A stretch of DNA of 64,000 nucleotides from assembly GCF_002741075.1 (NCBI RefSeq), contig NZ_CP016634.1, positions 5,384,501-5,448,500 of the forward strand. The letters run 5' to 3'. Shown one piece after another: positions 54,709 through 62,794 of the stretch. Position numbers and translations under genes: made by a program. Every line of letters begins with the position of its first letter. Within the stretch, counting starts at the first letter, position 1. The notes below the pieces were generated by a model. That model saw only the letters and a list, made by a program, of their open reading frames with translations, was not told where the DNA came from and ran no database searches. Source of the DNA: Pseudomonas putida. Its GTDB lineage: Bacteria; Pseudomonadota; Gammaproteobacteria; Pseudomonadales; Pseudomonadaceae.

Positions 54709-54891
54709 TCAGCTACTGAGGCTGTCCGGGTGCTTGGCCAACTGCTCAATCAGTCGTCGCACCTGGTGTCGATCTTGATCCGTCATCTGGCGAAAACGCC
54801 GAATCAATCGACGTTCATTTTCACTCAGATTCAACCACTGAGATTCGACTTGATGGTGCCGCTCCTGCCCAGCTACTGCCAAATCCAACAT
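54709..54891 (-). CDS. Repressor-tail-like small protein, 60 aa
   Basis: A 60-residue protein with a strong AAGGAG site seven bases before ATG 54891. The C-terminal part LSENERRLIRRFRQMTDQDR with HQVRRLIEQL is parallel to the C-terminal helix motif of the two repressors (QILDQYRRIPEEDQRALRRF). There is no HTH. It may be a shortened relative that forms mixed oligomers with the repressors. Confidence 0.65.
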   Translation of the reverse strand: MLDLAVAGQERHHQVESQWLNLSENERRLIRRFRQMTDQDRHQVRRLIEQLAKHPDSLSS

Positions 54892-54978
54892 GCGCTAACT
54901 CCTTGAAATGCAATGCGGAACAAGGGTTATCGGGTGGCCAGCAAGCTTTTCGCTAGGAACATGACGAATGGATAAGTG

Positions 54979-55335
54979 CTACGGGCTCACGTCATCGAGC
55001 ATGGCTTTCAAGAAGCGGCGAAGGGCGCGCTGGTCTTCCTCTGGGATCCGGCGATATTGATCAAGGATTTGCGCTTCCTCACTGCTCAACCCGTCGCCCA
55101 GTGAGCGATCGCCGGTCACAACATAGGTGGAATCAATGCCCGCAGCTTCTAGGGCAGCTAGGTACTTGAGGTCGATCGAACCGGAGGCGGTCCCTAATTC
55201 GTAGTTTTTCTGGGTTCCTCGACTCACTCCTACCAGCGTGCCGAAGTCACCTTGCGAAAGGCCGAATCGCTCGCGCTCTTCCCTTAGCCGGTTGCCCACA
55301 CCGTCGGCAACCAGCGCTTTATCTGGAAGCGTCAT
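54979..55335 (-). CDS. Phage repressor 1 (XRE, CI-like)
   Basis: A 118-residue protein with an N-terminal XRE HTH (LREERERFGLSQGDFGTLVG, then VSRGTQKNYELG) and a short C-terminal oligomerisation helix (QILDQYRRIPEEDQRALRRF). It lacks the peptidase domain of LexA/CI, so RecA should not cleave it. Its start overlaps the end of repressor 2 by 17 bp. Confidence 0.87.
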   Translation of the reverse strand: MTLPDKALVADGVGNRLREERERFGLSQGDFGTLVGVSRGTQKNYELGTASGSIDLKYLAALEAAGIDSTYVVTGDRSLGDGLSSEEAQILDQYRRIPEEDQRALRRFLKAMLDDVSP

Positions 55336-55672
55336 CGAACATGGCTTGCAGGAAGCGGCGCAAGGCGCGCTGGTCCTGTTCCGGGATATGCCGATACTGC
55401 TCGATTATTTGGGTTTCTTCAGGGTCGAGCCCACTGTCCAGAGAGCGCTTGCCAAAGAGAACAAAATCGACCTCAACACCAAGCTCCGCCACGGCGAGCA
55501 GGTAGGCGGTATCAGGGTTCCGCACCCCTCGTTCGTAGCTTCCCTGGGTGTTCCGATTTACGCCGCCCGCTTGGGCCAAATCCTCTTGGCTGAGGTTCAA
55601 CCGGACTCTTTCTTCGCGCAGCCGATCCCCGACCGATCCCTCTGGCGCTGATCCAGACGCACAACTTTTCAA
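55319..55672 (-). CDS. Phage repressor 2 (XRE, CI-like), TTG start
   Basis: A 117-residue paralogue of repressor 1. LREERVRLNLSQEDLAQAGG is the HTH, and QIIEQYRHIPEQDQRALRRF the C-terminal helix. The open frame extends to 55966 across the Cro-like gene, but a TTG at 55672 with AAGGA eight bases upstream gives the same size as repressor 1 and leaves the operator free. No peptidase domain. Confidence 0.8.
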   Translation of the reverse strand: MKSCASGSAPEGSVGDRLREERVRLNLSQEDLAQAGGVNRNTQGSYERGVRNPDTAYLLAVAELGVEVDFVLFGKRSLDSGLDPEETQIIEQYRHIPEQDQRALRRFLQAMFDDASR

Positions 55673-55682
55673 GCATTCATCC

Positions 55683-55740
55683 TTTACAAGACCAATTTCG
55701 CGTGCATAATCACCACCAACGAACACAAAAAAACTCGTTG
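55683..55740 (+). promoter_or_regulatory. Early promoter and operator of the switch
   Basis: TTTACA (55683-55688) and CATAAT (55705-55710) are 16 bp apart and face the Cro-like gene. An inverted repeat CAACGA-N12-TCGTTG (55717-55722 and 55735-55740) lies at the likely start of transcription, a suitable repressor or Cro operator. Confidence 0.6.
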
Positions 55741-55759
55741 CAACAGGAGGCAACACACT

Positions 55760-55960
55760 ATGCCCGCGCCAGTTACGCCGGAGCAAGCCCGCGCAGCGCT
55801 TGATCGAAAGGGGATGAGCATTGCGGAATTTAGTCGGATTCATGACCTGAACAAAAATTTGGTCAGCGACCTTCTCAACGGGCGTCGAAAAGGCCGCCGG
55901 GGGGAGGCACACCGTGCAGCCGTACTGCTCGGCATCAAAGACGGCGTGATCGAAGAGTAA
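55760..55960 (+). CDS. Cro-like HTH protein
   Basis: A 66-residue DNA-binding protein. VTPEQARAALDRKGMSIAEF and RIHDLNKNLVSDLLNGRRKG form the HTH. It is divergent from the repressors, with AGGAGG nine bases before ATG. It likely acts as Cro for the lytic choice. Confidence 0.85.
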   Translation: MPAPVTPEQARAALDRKGMSIAEFSRIHDLNKNLVSDLLNGRRKGRRGEAHRAAVLLGIKDGVIEE

Positions 55961-55990
55961 GGCCATTGGCCAGTAGGGAAGAATCAGAAC

Positions 55991-56470
55991 ATGAATCGCT
56001 CAGTTCTCAAGACAAGGAAGGACGTGGTCAGCGCAATCATTCGCGCATATGCAGGTGGTCGGGCCCAGGCGGCTTCAGACCTGGACCTCGAGCTCAAGAA
56101 GTTCGACAACCACGCCTATGAAAACAACAACGCCCGCCCGCTCAACGAGGTTCAGTTGCGTCAGCTCGAAGGCACCGCCGGCACGACCTTCCTGCCGGAG
56201 TACATCGCGTCGCTGTATGGCGGCATCTTCGTCAAGGTCGTGGACGCCGACGCCCTGGACAATGTGGAGCTCTACGCCATGTCGATGGTGACCTCTACCA
56301 AGCGTGGCGCTGTGGATCTGGAGATTGCCAAGGCCCTGGCGGACGGGTCGATCTCTCAGGCAGAGGCCGACGAGATCATGCGTGCTCACGAGGCCCATAT
56401 GTCAGCACGTCACACCGAGGTTCTGTCAGCGATCGCGCTGCACCGCGCACGCTCGGGGGTCGCAGCATGA
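55991..56470 (+). CDS. CII-like / YmfL-type regulatory protein
   Basis: A 159-residue protein. VLKTRKDVVSAIIRAYAGGR with LNEVQLRQLEGTAGTTFLPE matches phage CII-like (YmfL family) regulators found after Cro in P2-group prophages. It overlaps the next gene by ATGA. It may help establish lysogeny or act in replication control. Confidence 0.78.
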   Translation: MNRSVLKTRKDVVSAIIRAYAGGRAQAASDLDLELKKFDNHAYENNNARPLNEVQLRQLEGTAGTTFLPEYIASLYGGIFVKVVDADALDNVELYAMSMVTSTKRGAVDLEIAKALADGSISQAEADEIMRAHEAHMSARHTEVLSAIALHRARSGVAA

Positions 56471-56706
56471 GCACCCAGCCGACCGACTACCAAGACGTGC
56501 TCAAATCGTCCGCACTCCATTACCTGCAGCGTCACCAGGCCGAACATCTGAGCGGCGACAGCCAGCTATTCACCCGCGCCGTTTGCCATCTGGTGGCAGA
56601 CCACAACGTTTCCGATCCGACGGCTGAGAAAGCCGTGTATCTGGCCATGACTGATCTTGGCCTTGGCGTAGCTGATCGCTCGCCACCCCGCGCAGCGCGC
56701 ACCTAA
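56467..56706 (+). CDS. Early-operon hypothetical protein, 79 aa
   Basis: A 79-residue protein (MSTQPTDYQDVLKSSALHYL; AVCHLVADHNVSDPTAEKAV), no recognised domain. It is coupled to the CII-like gene and may be a small early regulator. Confidence 0.65.
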   Translation: MSTQPTDYQDVLKSSALHYLQRHQAEHLSGDSQLFTRAVCHLVADHNVSDPTAEKAVYLAMTDLGLGVADRSPPRAART

Positions 56707-56773
56707 CCCTACCCCATCGCCCTGTCCCGCTCTCAGTGGGTTTGGGTGAGTTGCGTCCTGAATCGAGGTTTTC

Positions 56774-57007
56774 ATGGAGAACAAGGTGGTGATCAAGGCG
56801 GAAATGAGCTCCGAACAGGCCTCCGCCCTGCTGGCTTCCCTCAAGTCGGAATACAGCGCCGCGCTCAACGAGCACTGGTACGCGGACACGTATCGCTACG
56901 TTCCTGAACAGGACCGGCACACCGCAATCGTCCTGAAAAACCCCGCCATGGGCGCACAACGCCGGCTGATCGGCGCGCTGACCTACAGCCTCAAAACTGC
57001 GAAGTAA
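56774..57007 (+). CDS. Early-operon hypothetical protein, 77 aa
   Basis: A 77-residue protein (MENKVVIKAEMSSEQASALL; HWYADTYRYVPEQDRHTAIV) of unknown function. It precedes the primase-helicase by 5 bp and is probably translated with it. No membrane segment. Confidence 0.65.
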   Translation: MENKVVIKAEMSSEQASALLASLKSEYSAALNEHWYADTYRYVPEQDRHTAIVLKNPAMGAQRRLIGALTYSLKTAK

Positions 57008-57012
57008 TTCTG

Positions 57013-59703
57013 ATGATGAACGAAGACATCCGCTCCCAAGTGCTGCAACGGCTCGAAAGCGATTTCGGCCTCAAGCTGCGTGCCGGCACGAACTACATGC
57101 GAGGCGGCACCTGCCCTGCGTGCAGCAAGAAAGAGCTGTACGCCCGCCACGACAACCCATGGCAGATCCGTTGCGGGCGCCCTGAGCGCTGCGGCCACAT
57201 CGAGCACGTCAAGGACCTGTACGAAGACCTGTTCGAGGACTGGAGCAAGCGTGCCCCGGCCACCGAGAGCGACCCGAACGCCACCGTTCGCTCGTACCTG
57301 GAGTTCGCCCGTGGGCTCGATAGCTGGAAGATGACCGGCTGGTTCACCCAGGAAAGCTACGTCAACCAGGAAACCGGCGAGTCCAGCGCCACGATCCGCT
57401 TCCCCCTGCCCAACGACGGCTGGTGGGAACGCCTGATCGACCGCCCTGCGCGCTTCGGCAAGATGAAAGCGCGGTTCAAGTTCAAGTACAGCGCCCAAGG
57501 GCAGTGGTGGTGCCCTCCCAGCCTCGATCTCAGCAAGGTCAGCGAACTGTGGATCGTGGAAGGCATCTTCGACGCCGTGGCGCTGCTGCAGAACGGTATC
57601 GACGCGGTGTCGGCCATGTCCAGCGTGAACTTCCCCATCGAAGCCTTGAAGGATCTGGCCGAGCAGCGCCGGGGCGACCTTCCCACCCTGATCTGGGCCT
57701 TGGACAATGAGCCGATCGCCCGCGGCTACCTGCAGCGCTGGGCGAAGCAGGCCACCGAACTGGGCTTTGAGTGCAAGGCGGCGCTGATTCCCCAGCGGGA
57801 CCGCAAGGTCGACTGGAATGACCTACACCAGCGCTGGCAGTTCGAAGACGAAGGCCACGCCCGCAACCACAAGCGCAAGCGTGACCTGGACGCCGCACGC
57901 CACGAGGGTGACTTGCTGCTGGCCAGCTCAGCCCGAGAGAAGGCCTTGCTGATGTACATGTGGGACGAGGGGTTCACCGAGTTCGCCTTTGAATACGGCA
58001 ACCAGACCTATTGGGCCAAGTTCGACCTGTCCAAGCTCGAGGAGGAGCAGAAGAAGCTGGCAGTCAGCAAGGACAGCGACGACGACGAGGATCGCCAGGA
58101 CGTCCTGAAAACCGTCTGCTCGTTGAAGCTGCTGGCCAACTGCAGTTTCCAGGCGCTTTACAAGCAGGTGAGCGACGTCACCAACGAGGCCTGGTTCTAT
58201 TTCCAGGTGACCGGCACCCGCGACGACAACGGCGCGAACTACACCTTCACGCCCAAGCAGATCGCCTCGAGCAGCGAGTTCAAGACCCGCCTGATGTATT
58301 CGGGCGCCACCTGGTTGGGCACGCAGAAGCACCTGGACCAGATCATCCTGCGGCAGACCGAGGGCCTCAAGACCGTCGAAACCATCGACTTCCTGGGCTA
58401 CAGCCGTGAGCACCAGGCGTACATCTTCAACGACATCGCCATTCACAACGGCTCCATCTACAAGGCCAACGACGAAGATTACTTCGAATTCGGCAAACAC
58501 AAGGTCAAATGCCTCATGAAATCCGTGAAGATCAAGAACGCCCTGGACGCCAAGGGCTACAGCGAAGCCTGGCTGAAAAACCTGTGGATGTGCTTCGGTG
58601 AGAACGGGATCCTCGCCCTCACCTACTGGTTCGGCTCCCTGTACGCCGAGCAGATCCGCGCCGAACACGAGAGCTTCCCGTTCCTGGAAATGTCGGGGGA
58701 ACCAGATTCGGGCAAGACCACGCTGATCAAATTCCTGTGGAAGCTGTTCGGTCGGCTGTACGAGGGCTTCGACCCTGCCAAGAGTTCGTTCTCCGGCCTG
58801 AGTCGCGCCATGGGCCAGGTGGCCAACCTTCCGCTGGTACTGCTCGAGGCCGATCGCAACACCAACGAAGACAACGCCAAGGCCTTCGAGTGGGACCAGT
58901 TCAAGGACTTCTACGGTGGCGGCACGCTGCGTACCCGGGGCGTCAAGTCGAACAGCAACGACACCTACGAACCGCCGTTCCGCTCCTCGATCGTGATCGC
59001 GCAGAACGCCATCGTCACCGGCCACGAGGCCATCATCAGCCGGATCTTCCGCCTGCCGTTCCTCAAGCCCACGATCACCGACGACAGCCGCCGGGCCGCT
59101 GACGCGATCGTCCAGACCGAGCTCGAGGACGTCAACCACTTCATGGTCAAGGCCATGCGCGCCGAACAGCAGGTGCTCAAGCGCTTTGCTGAGCTGTACC
59201 CCAAGTACCGCGCTGAGCTGTGGGCCAGCCGCAAGCTGACCTCCGATCGGGTTATCAAGAACCACGCCATGATGCTGGCCCTGGTGGACTGTCTGCAGCT
59301 GGTGATCGAAGTGCCCGACCACATGGTCCAGGCCTGCCGCAAGTACGTGGTCAAAGCCGCCAGCGAGCGCCAGGCGGCGATCACCACCGACCCGAAAGAG
59401 GTGAACGAATTCTGGCAGGTCTACGACTTCCTTGAATCGCTGCCCGAGGCGCCGCTGGTCAACCACAGCAAGAAGCCCGGCGAAATCGCCATCAACCTAA
59501 ACCAGTTTCAACAGGTGGCCACCGAGTACCGCCAGCGCATTCCCGAACTGGGCACCCTGCGCCGCCTGCTCAAGGACTGCCGCGCCCACCCCTGCCTGGC
59601 TGATCAGAAGCGGGTGGAAAGCGCCATTCGGGCACGCGATCAGCTCGCCAGGCCCCTGGCCAACATCCCATCGACCGTTCGCTGCTTCATCTTCCGGGAG
59701 TAA
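57013..59703 (+). CDS. Primase-helicase replication protein
   Basis: An 896-residue P4-alpha-like protein. The N-terminal zinc motif (GGTCPACSKKELYARHDNPW, then RCGRPERCGH) is followed by a TOPRIM domain (LWIVEGIFDAVALLQNGID; LIWALDNE) and a C-terminal helicase (MSGEPDSGKTTLIKFLWKLF as Walker A; LPLVLLEADRNTNED as Walker B). It takes the place of the P2 rolling-circle gpA, so replication probably differs from P2. Confidence 0.9.
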   Translation: MMNEDIRSQVLQRLESDFGLKLRAGTNYMRGGTCPACSKKELYARHDNPWQIRCGRPERCGHIEHVKDLYEDLFEDWSKRAPATESDPNATVRSYLEFARGLDSWKMTGWFTQESYVNQETGESSATIRFPLPNDGWWERLIDRPARFGKMKARFKFKYSAQGQWWCPPSLDLSKVSELWIVEGIFDAVALLQNGIDAVSAMSSVNFPIEALKDLAEQRRGDLPTLIWALDNEPIARGYLQRWAKQATELGFECKAALIPQRDRKVDWNDLHQRWQFEDEGHARNHKRKRDLDAARHEGDLLLASSAREKALLMYMWDEGFTEFAFEYGNQTYWAKFDLSKLEEEQKKLAVSKDSDDDEDRQDVLKTVCSLKLLANCSFQALYKQVSDVTNEAWFYFQVTGTRDDNGANYTFTPKQIASSSEFKTRLMYSGATWLGTQKHLDQIILRQTEGLKTVETIDFLGYSREHQAYIFNDIAIHNGSIYKANDEDYFEFGKHKVKCLMKSVKIKNALDAKGYSEAWLKNLWMCFGENGILALTYWFGSLYAEQIRAEHESFPFLEMSGEPDSGKTTLIKFLWKLFGRLYEGFDPAKSSFSGLSRAMGQVANLPLVLLEADRNTNEDNAKAFEWDQFKDFYGGGTLRTRGVKSNSNDTYEPPFRSSIVIAQNAIVTGHEAIISRIFRLPFLKPTITDDSRRAADAIVQTELEDVNHFMVKAMRAEQQVLKRFAELYPKYRAELWASRKLTSDRVIKNHAMMLALVDCLQLVIEVPDHMVQACRKYVVKAASERQAAITTDPKEVNEFWQVYDFLESLPEAPLVNHSKKPGEIAINLNQFQQVATEYRQRIPELGTLRRLLKDCRAHPCLADQKRVESAIRARDQLARPLANIPSTVRCFIFRE

Positions 59704-59708
59704 CTGCG

Positions 59709-59972
59709 ATGGACGTGCAAGTTATCAACGGCCCACGACCGGGTTCGGCAGCAGATCGTCGGCTGCCGATCGTCCAGGCCGACGCCTACGCCGTGGAAGG
59801 CCTGTTGGACATCTTGGAAGTACGTGCTGGCCGTGGTGAGCGGGAGATTCTGGTGTTGGCCTGTTCGCCGGCGCAGGCCCAGGCGGTTCTGGAGTGGAGC
59901 TGTCTTCACGACGACGGCGAGCTGCAGGGCTTGGAGATTTACCTGGTACGGCGTGGAAGCGCCGACAGGTGA
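59709..59972 (+). CDS. Early-operon hypothetical protein, 87 aa
   Basis: An 87-residue protein (MDVQVINGPRPGSAADRRLP; LLDILEVRAGRGEREILVLA) following the primase-helicase by 5 bp. No recognised domain; it could be a small replication accessory. A hairpin follows it. Confidence 0.6.
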   Translation: MDVQVINGPRPGSAADRRLPIVQADAYAVEGLLDILEVRAGRGEREILVLACSPAQAQAVLEWSCLHDDGELQGLEIYLVRRGSADR

Positions 59973-59996
59973 ACCGGCGTAGGCCGGTAGAAGAAC

Positions 59997-60027
59997 GGCG
60001 CCGAGGAGATTGCAGCTCCTCGACGCC
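59997..60027 (+). repeat. Hairpin in the early operon
   Basis: GGCG-c-CGAGGAG pairs with CTCCTCG-a-CGCC around ATTGCAG, an 11-bp stem with one mismatch, 24 bp before the gene at 60051. A shorter CCGGC/GCCGG hairpin precedes it. No T run follows. Confidence 0.5.
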
Positions 60028-60050
60028 AAACCACCACAGAGGAACGATCT

Positions 60051-60326
60051 ATGAACCATAACCAACGCAGCGGCACCGCAGATCCTACCACAGCTGGGCC
60101 GTCCCACAGCCCGCGCCTGCTGGCCATCGGCGTTGTCGGCGCCGCCCTGATCGACCACCAGGTGCACCGCACCGCCGACAGCCGTGCCCGCCTCGAGGGC
60201 GCCGCCGACATGGCCCGCCGCCTGGGCGTGCTCGACGGCGCAGAAGCCCAGCTCGTTGCCAATTTGATTGCCCGCTACGACGTGGGCCAACCACACAACG
60301 CTTTCGCTCCAGGAGCACACGCATGA
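60051..60326 (+). CDS. Early-operon hypothetical protein, 91 aa
   Basis: A 91-residue protein with an AGAGGAA site. The segment SPRLLAIGVVGAALIDHQVH might be a short hydrophobic helix, but it is weak. The rest (ARLEGAADMARRLGVLDGAE) is helical. It overlaps the DUF2528 gene by ATGA. Confidence 0.6.
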   Translation: MNHNQRSGTADPTTAGPSHSPRLLAIGVVGAALIDHQVHRTADSRARLEGAADMARRLGVLDGAEAQLVANLIARYDVGQPHNAFAPGAHA

Positions 60327-60754
60327 CCACGCCAACCAACATCAAGCGCTACAAGGTGAAGGACACCTGGAAAGACTACGAGGTAACCCTGGAGGTTGAT
60401 CTAGATCGGCTGACCACTGAGCGCGCCGAAATGATCAACAGCTTCTGGAGTGACGACCAGTACCGCTTGCGCCACGAAAACGGCGATGCGGTGAAAGCAG
60501 TCATCCGCCTGGCCGGCCAAACGTTGATCAACGCAATGCTCTCCCAAGGCGGTACCGAGTTCTATGAGAAAACGAAGGGGATATTCGGCGATGACCCAGG
60601 CGCCATTTGGTCGAAGGATGACCTGCACAACGAGGAAGGCTGGGGTGGTCCGGTTGAGGATGATGGCTTCGGATGGTGTGGCATTCGTGTGGTAGCTGCT
60701 GAAGTTTCGATGCCCGGTTATGACGATGTGGCCCTGTCGGAGATCGCATCGTGA
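60323..60754 (+). CDS. DUF2528 family protein
   Basis: A 143-residue protein. YEVTLEVDLDRLTTERAEMI, NSFWSDDQYRLRHENGDAVK and the Trp/Gly-rich C-terminus (DDGFGWCGIRVVAAEVSMPG) match DUF2528, common in Pseudomonas P2-type prophages. The function is unknown. Confidence 0.75.
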   Translation: MTTPTNIKRYKVKDTWKDYEVTLEVDLDRLTTERAEMINSFWSDDQYRLRHENGDAVKAVIRLAGQTLINAMLSQGGTEFYEKTKGIFGDDPGAIWSKDDLHNEEGWGGPVEDDGFGWCGIRVVAAEVSMPGYDDVALSEIAS

Positions 60755-60799
60755 GCGCACAGCGCATCAGTTGCGGGAACATCTCAACGGACGACAACG

Positions 60800-60976
60800 A
60801 TGACGATTGATCAGCTCAGACGTAAGTTGAGGTTGCCCTTCAACCATAACCCTACGTTCAAGCAGATGCGTGAGCATGGCATCGAGCCTCCTCAGATGCC
60901 TGATTCGCCCCCAAGGGCTCCGCCTCCAGCACAACGCCAAGCTCCAGCGTCCAATGGAGCAGGCAAGCCCAGATAA
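60800..60976 (+). CDS. Small Pro-rich protein, 58 aa
   Basis: ATG at 60800 opens MTIDQLRRKLRLPFNHNPTF, KQMREHGIEPPQMPDSPPRA, then a Pro/Ala/Gln tail and TAA at 60974. The ribosome site is weak (GGA). The compact basic N-terminus looks coding. The function is unknown. Confidence 0.45.
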   Translation: MTIDQLRRKLRLPFNHNPTFKQMREHGIEPPQMPDSPPRAPPPAQRQAPASNGAGKPR

Positions 60977-61085
60977 CGTCCGGCCATTCCGACGTAACCG
61001 CAGTAGAAAATCTGCTCATAACTTCTAATAACCACCCCGCCGACGTTGAACCACAATGTCGGCGGGTGCTTTTGCGAGACACAGC

Positions 61086-61298
61086 ATGGGGCATGCAACC
61101 ACCGACGTTCTCAGCTTCGAGGACCTACAACGGATCACCGGCTACCAGCGCCGATCGGACGTAGAGCGAACCCTGGTCGAACAGGGCATTCGCATGTTCC
61201 GAGGCAAAGCCGGCCCCTGGACTACCATTGACTTGATCAACCGTGCAGCCGGGGTAGGGCCTGGCCAACTGGAGCGATACGACGCCGACATCCTATGA
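61086..61298 (+). CDS. DUF4224 protein, likely excisionase-like
   Basis: A 70-residue protein: FEDLQRITGYQRRSDVERTL and EQGIRMFRGKAGPWTTIDLI are the DUF4224 pattern, a small winged-helix-like domain found just before integrase genes. The ATG at 61086 is preferred; the frame opens at 61056. It overlaps the integrase start (ATGA) and may regulate excision. Confidence 0.75.
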   Translation: MGHATTDVLSFEDLQRITGYQRRSDVERTLVEQGIRMFRGKAGPWTTIDLINRAAGVGPGQLERYDADIL

Positions 61299-62470
61299 AG
61301 AAGGCCCGCAAGCGGAAGCACAACCCGCACATCCCAAACCATATCGACCAAGCCGCGCTCCCCGCGGCTATTTACTTTGACCACCGGGGCTCCGGGGTCT
61401 GGTACACCTCCCACCGCGACGAACATGGCAAGCAGTGCCGGCGCAACGTAGCGCCGGCCGACGCCACACTGGTCGAGCTGCATCGCATCATGGGCGAGGT
61501 CAGTAACTCTGACCGCGAGACCCTGCGCTACCTGTGCGACCAGTTCCACTTGAGCCCACAGTACAAAGACGATCTAACGCCCCGTACCAAAGCCGACTAT
61601 GTCTACTGCCGTGACGTCCTGGTGAACCAGCCGACCAGGATGGGCAAGCCTCTTGGCGATCTGGCAGTCCGGCGCTTCTCTCCCGCTCTGGTGCAGCGCC
61701 TGGTCGACAAAATCTCAGGCGAGGGCACCCCGTCAAAAGCTGCCCATGTGCTGCGATACCTGCGCCGCGTGATGATGTGGGGGCGCAATCGCGGCTACCT
61801 GGACAGCAACCCCGCTCAGGGCATTGAAGCGCCCAAGGAGCGCCGGCAGCGACGGCTGCCTTCTGTTGCAGTAATGGAAGAAATGATCGATCGGGCCAAG
61901 GCCCTTGGTCGCCTGCATCGCAACGAGCCCAGCAGCTGCCCGGTCTACCTGAGTATCGCGATGGAGCTGGCGTACCTGTGCCGGCTGCGCGGCATTGAAG
62001 TCGTCACGCTGACCGACGCCAACGAGCTCGAGGAGGGCGTTCAGACTAACCGCAGGAAGGGCAGCAGGGACAACATCGTCCGCTGGACCCCGCGCCTGCG
62101 TGCTGTATGGGACGAGGCTAAGGCCTACCGACTTAGGATCTGGACCGCTCGCAGCTTCCCCACTCCCCTACGCCCGGAGCGCCGGCCTTTGATCGTGAGC
62201 AGCCAAGGAACAGCCCTGAGCAAGTCAGGGTTGGACACCGCCTGGCAGCGCTTCATGACGAAGTCGGTCGAAGCGGGCGTGCTCCTCGAGGAGGAGCGCT
62301 ACGGCCTGCACGACCTCAAGCGACGCGGCATCACCGACACACCAGGTAATCGAGCAGACAAGCAGGAGGCCAGCGGCCACCGTGACGAAGCGATGCTCGA
62401 TATCTATGACATGAGCCTTCCCCTGGTAGACCCCTCCGATACAACAAAGCCCCCCCGCCCCCTTGCGTAA
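61295..62470 (+). CDS. int: Tyrosine integrase
   Basis: A 391-residue tyrosine recombinase. The catalytic residues are in CRLRGIEVVTLTDAN (Arg I), TNRRKGSRDN (Lys), LHDLKRRGI (His-x-x-Arg), SGHRDEAMLDIYD (His and the nucleophile Tyr). The N-terminal half (TPRTKADYVYCRDVLVNQPT; RYLRRVMMWGRNRGYLDSNP) is the core-binding domain. It ends 95 bp before the attR core and its stop codon lies inside a candidate arm site. Confidence 0.95.
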   Translation: MKKARKRKHNPHIPNHIDQAALPAAIYFDHRGSGVWYTSHRDEHGKQCRRNVAPADATLVELHRIMGEVSNSDRETLRYLCDQFHLSPQYKDDLTPRTKADYVYCRDVLVNQPTRMGKPLGDLAVRRFSPALVQRLVDKISGEGTPSKAAHVLRYLRRVMMWGRNRGYLDSNPAQGIEAPKERRQRRLPSVAVMEEMIDRAKALGRLHRNEPSSCPVYLSIAMELAYLCRLRGIEVVTLTDANELEEGVQTNRRKGSRDNIVRWTPRLRAVWDEAKAYRLRIWTARSFPTPLRPERRPLIVSSQGTALSKSGLDTAWQRFMTKSVEAGVLLEEERYGLHDLKRRGITDTPGNRADKQEASGHRDEAMLDIYDMSLPLVDPSDTTKPPRPLA

Positions 62471-62526
62471 CAAGCCCTTGCAACCCCCTGAAAACACTGA
62501 GTTTTCGGGCGTTGGCACGTAACAAG
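62466..62526 (+). other. Two candidate integrase arm sites, right
   Basis: CGTAACAAG occurs at 62466-62474 (over the int stop codon) and 62518-62526; a partial CGTAAG copy is at 62534. Same motif and orientation as the pair inside attL. Confidence 0.5.
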
Positions 62527-62565
62527 AAAGTGACGTAAGTCGTTGATTTCATTGTTGTGTGCAGG

Positions 62566-62614
62566 TGACTTGTAATCAGTAGGTCCCGGGTTCGATTCCT
62601 GGTGCCGGCACCAT
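62566..62614 (+). repeat. attR core, 49 bp
   Basis: Identical to 30887-30935. It is a displaced tRNA-Thr 3' half with no 5' half, so it is not a functional tRNA gene. Confidence 0.97.
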
Positions 62615-62624
62615 ACGCAGTACC

Positions 62625-62656
62625 AAAAAAGGCTCACCGAAAGGTGGGCCTTTTTT
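62625..62656 (+). terminator. Original tRNA-Thr terminator, now beyond attR
   Basis: AAAAAAGGCTCACC and GGTGGGCCTTTTTT pair around GAAA, 11 bp after attR. Before integration it would have ended the tRNA-Thr transcript. Confidence 0.85.
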
Positions 62657-62698
62657 GTTTCCGGTGAGAACTGGGTTCGCAAGCGCGCCGCGTCCTCT

Positions 62699-62740
62699 GT
62701 AGGAGCGGCCTTGTGCCGCGATGGGCCGCAAAGCGGCCCC
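62699..62740. repeat. REP element
   Basis: GTAGGAGCGGCCTTGTGCCG followed by GGGCCGCAAAGCGGCCCC is a REP-type repeat with its own hairpin, between the terminator and the DUF2442 gene. Confidence 0.7.
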
Positions 62741-62794
62741 GGCAATCGCGGATCATAACAGCGAAACCTCAAGCCCCGCCGGCAGGACGCCCTA

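Noticed and set aside
57928..59466. 512-aa minus-strand frame over the primase-helicase
   Set aside because: Antisense shadow; the plus strand has zinc, TOPRIM and Walker motifs.
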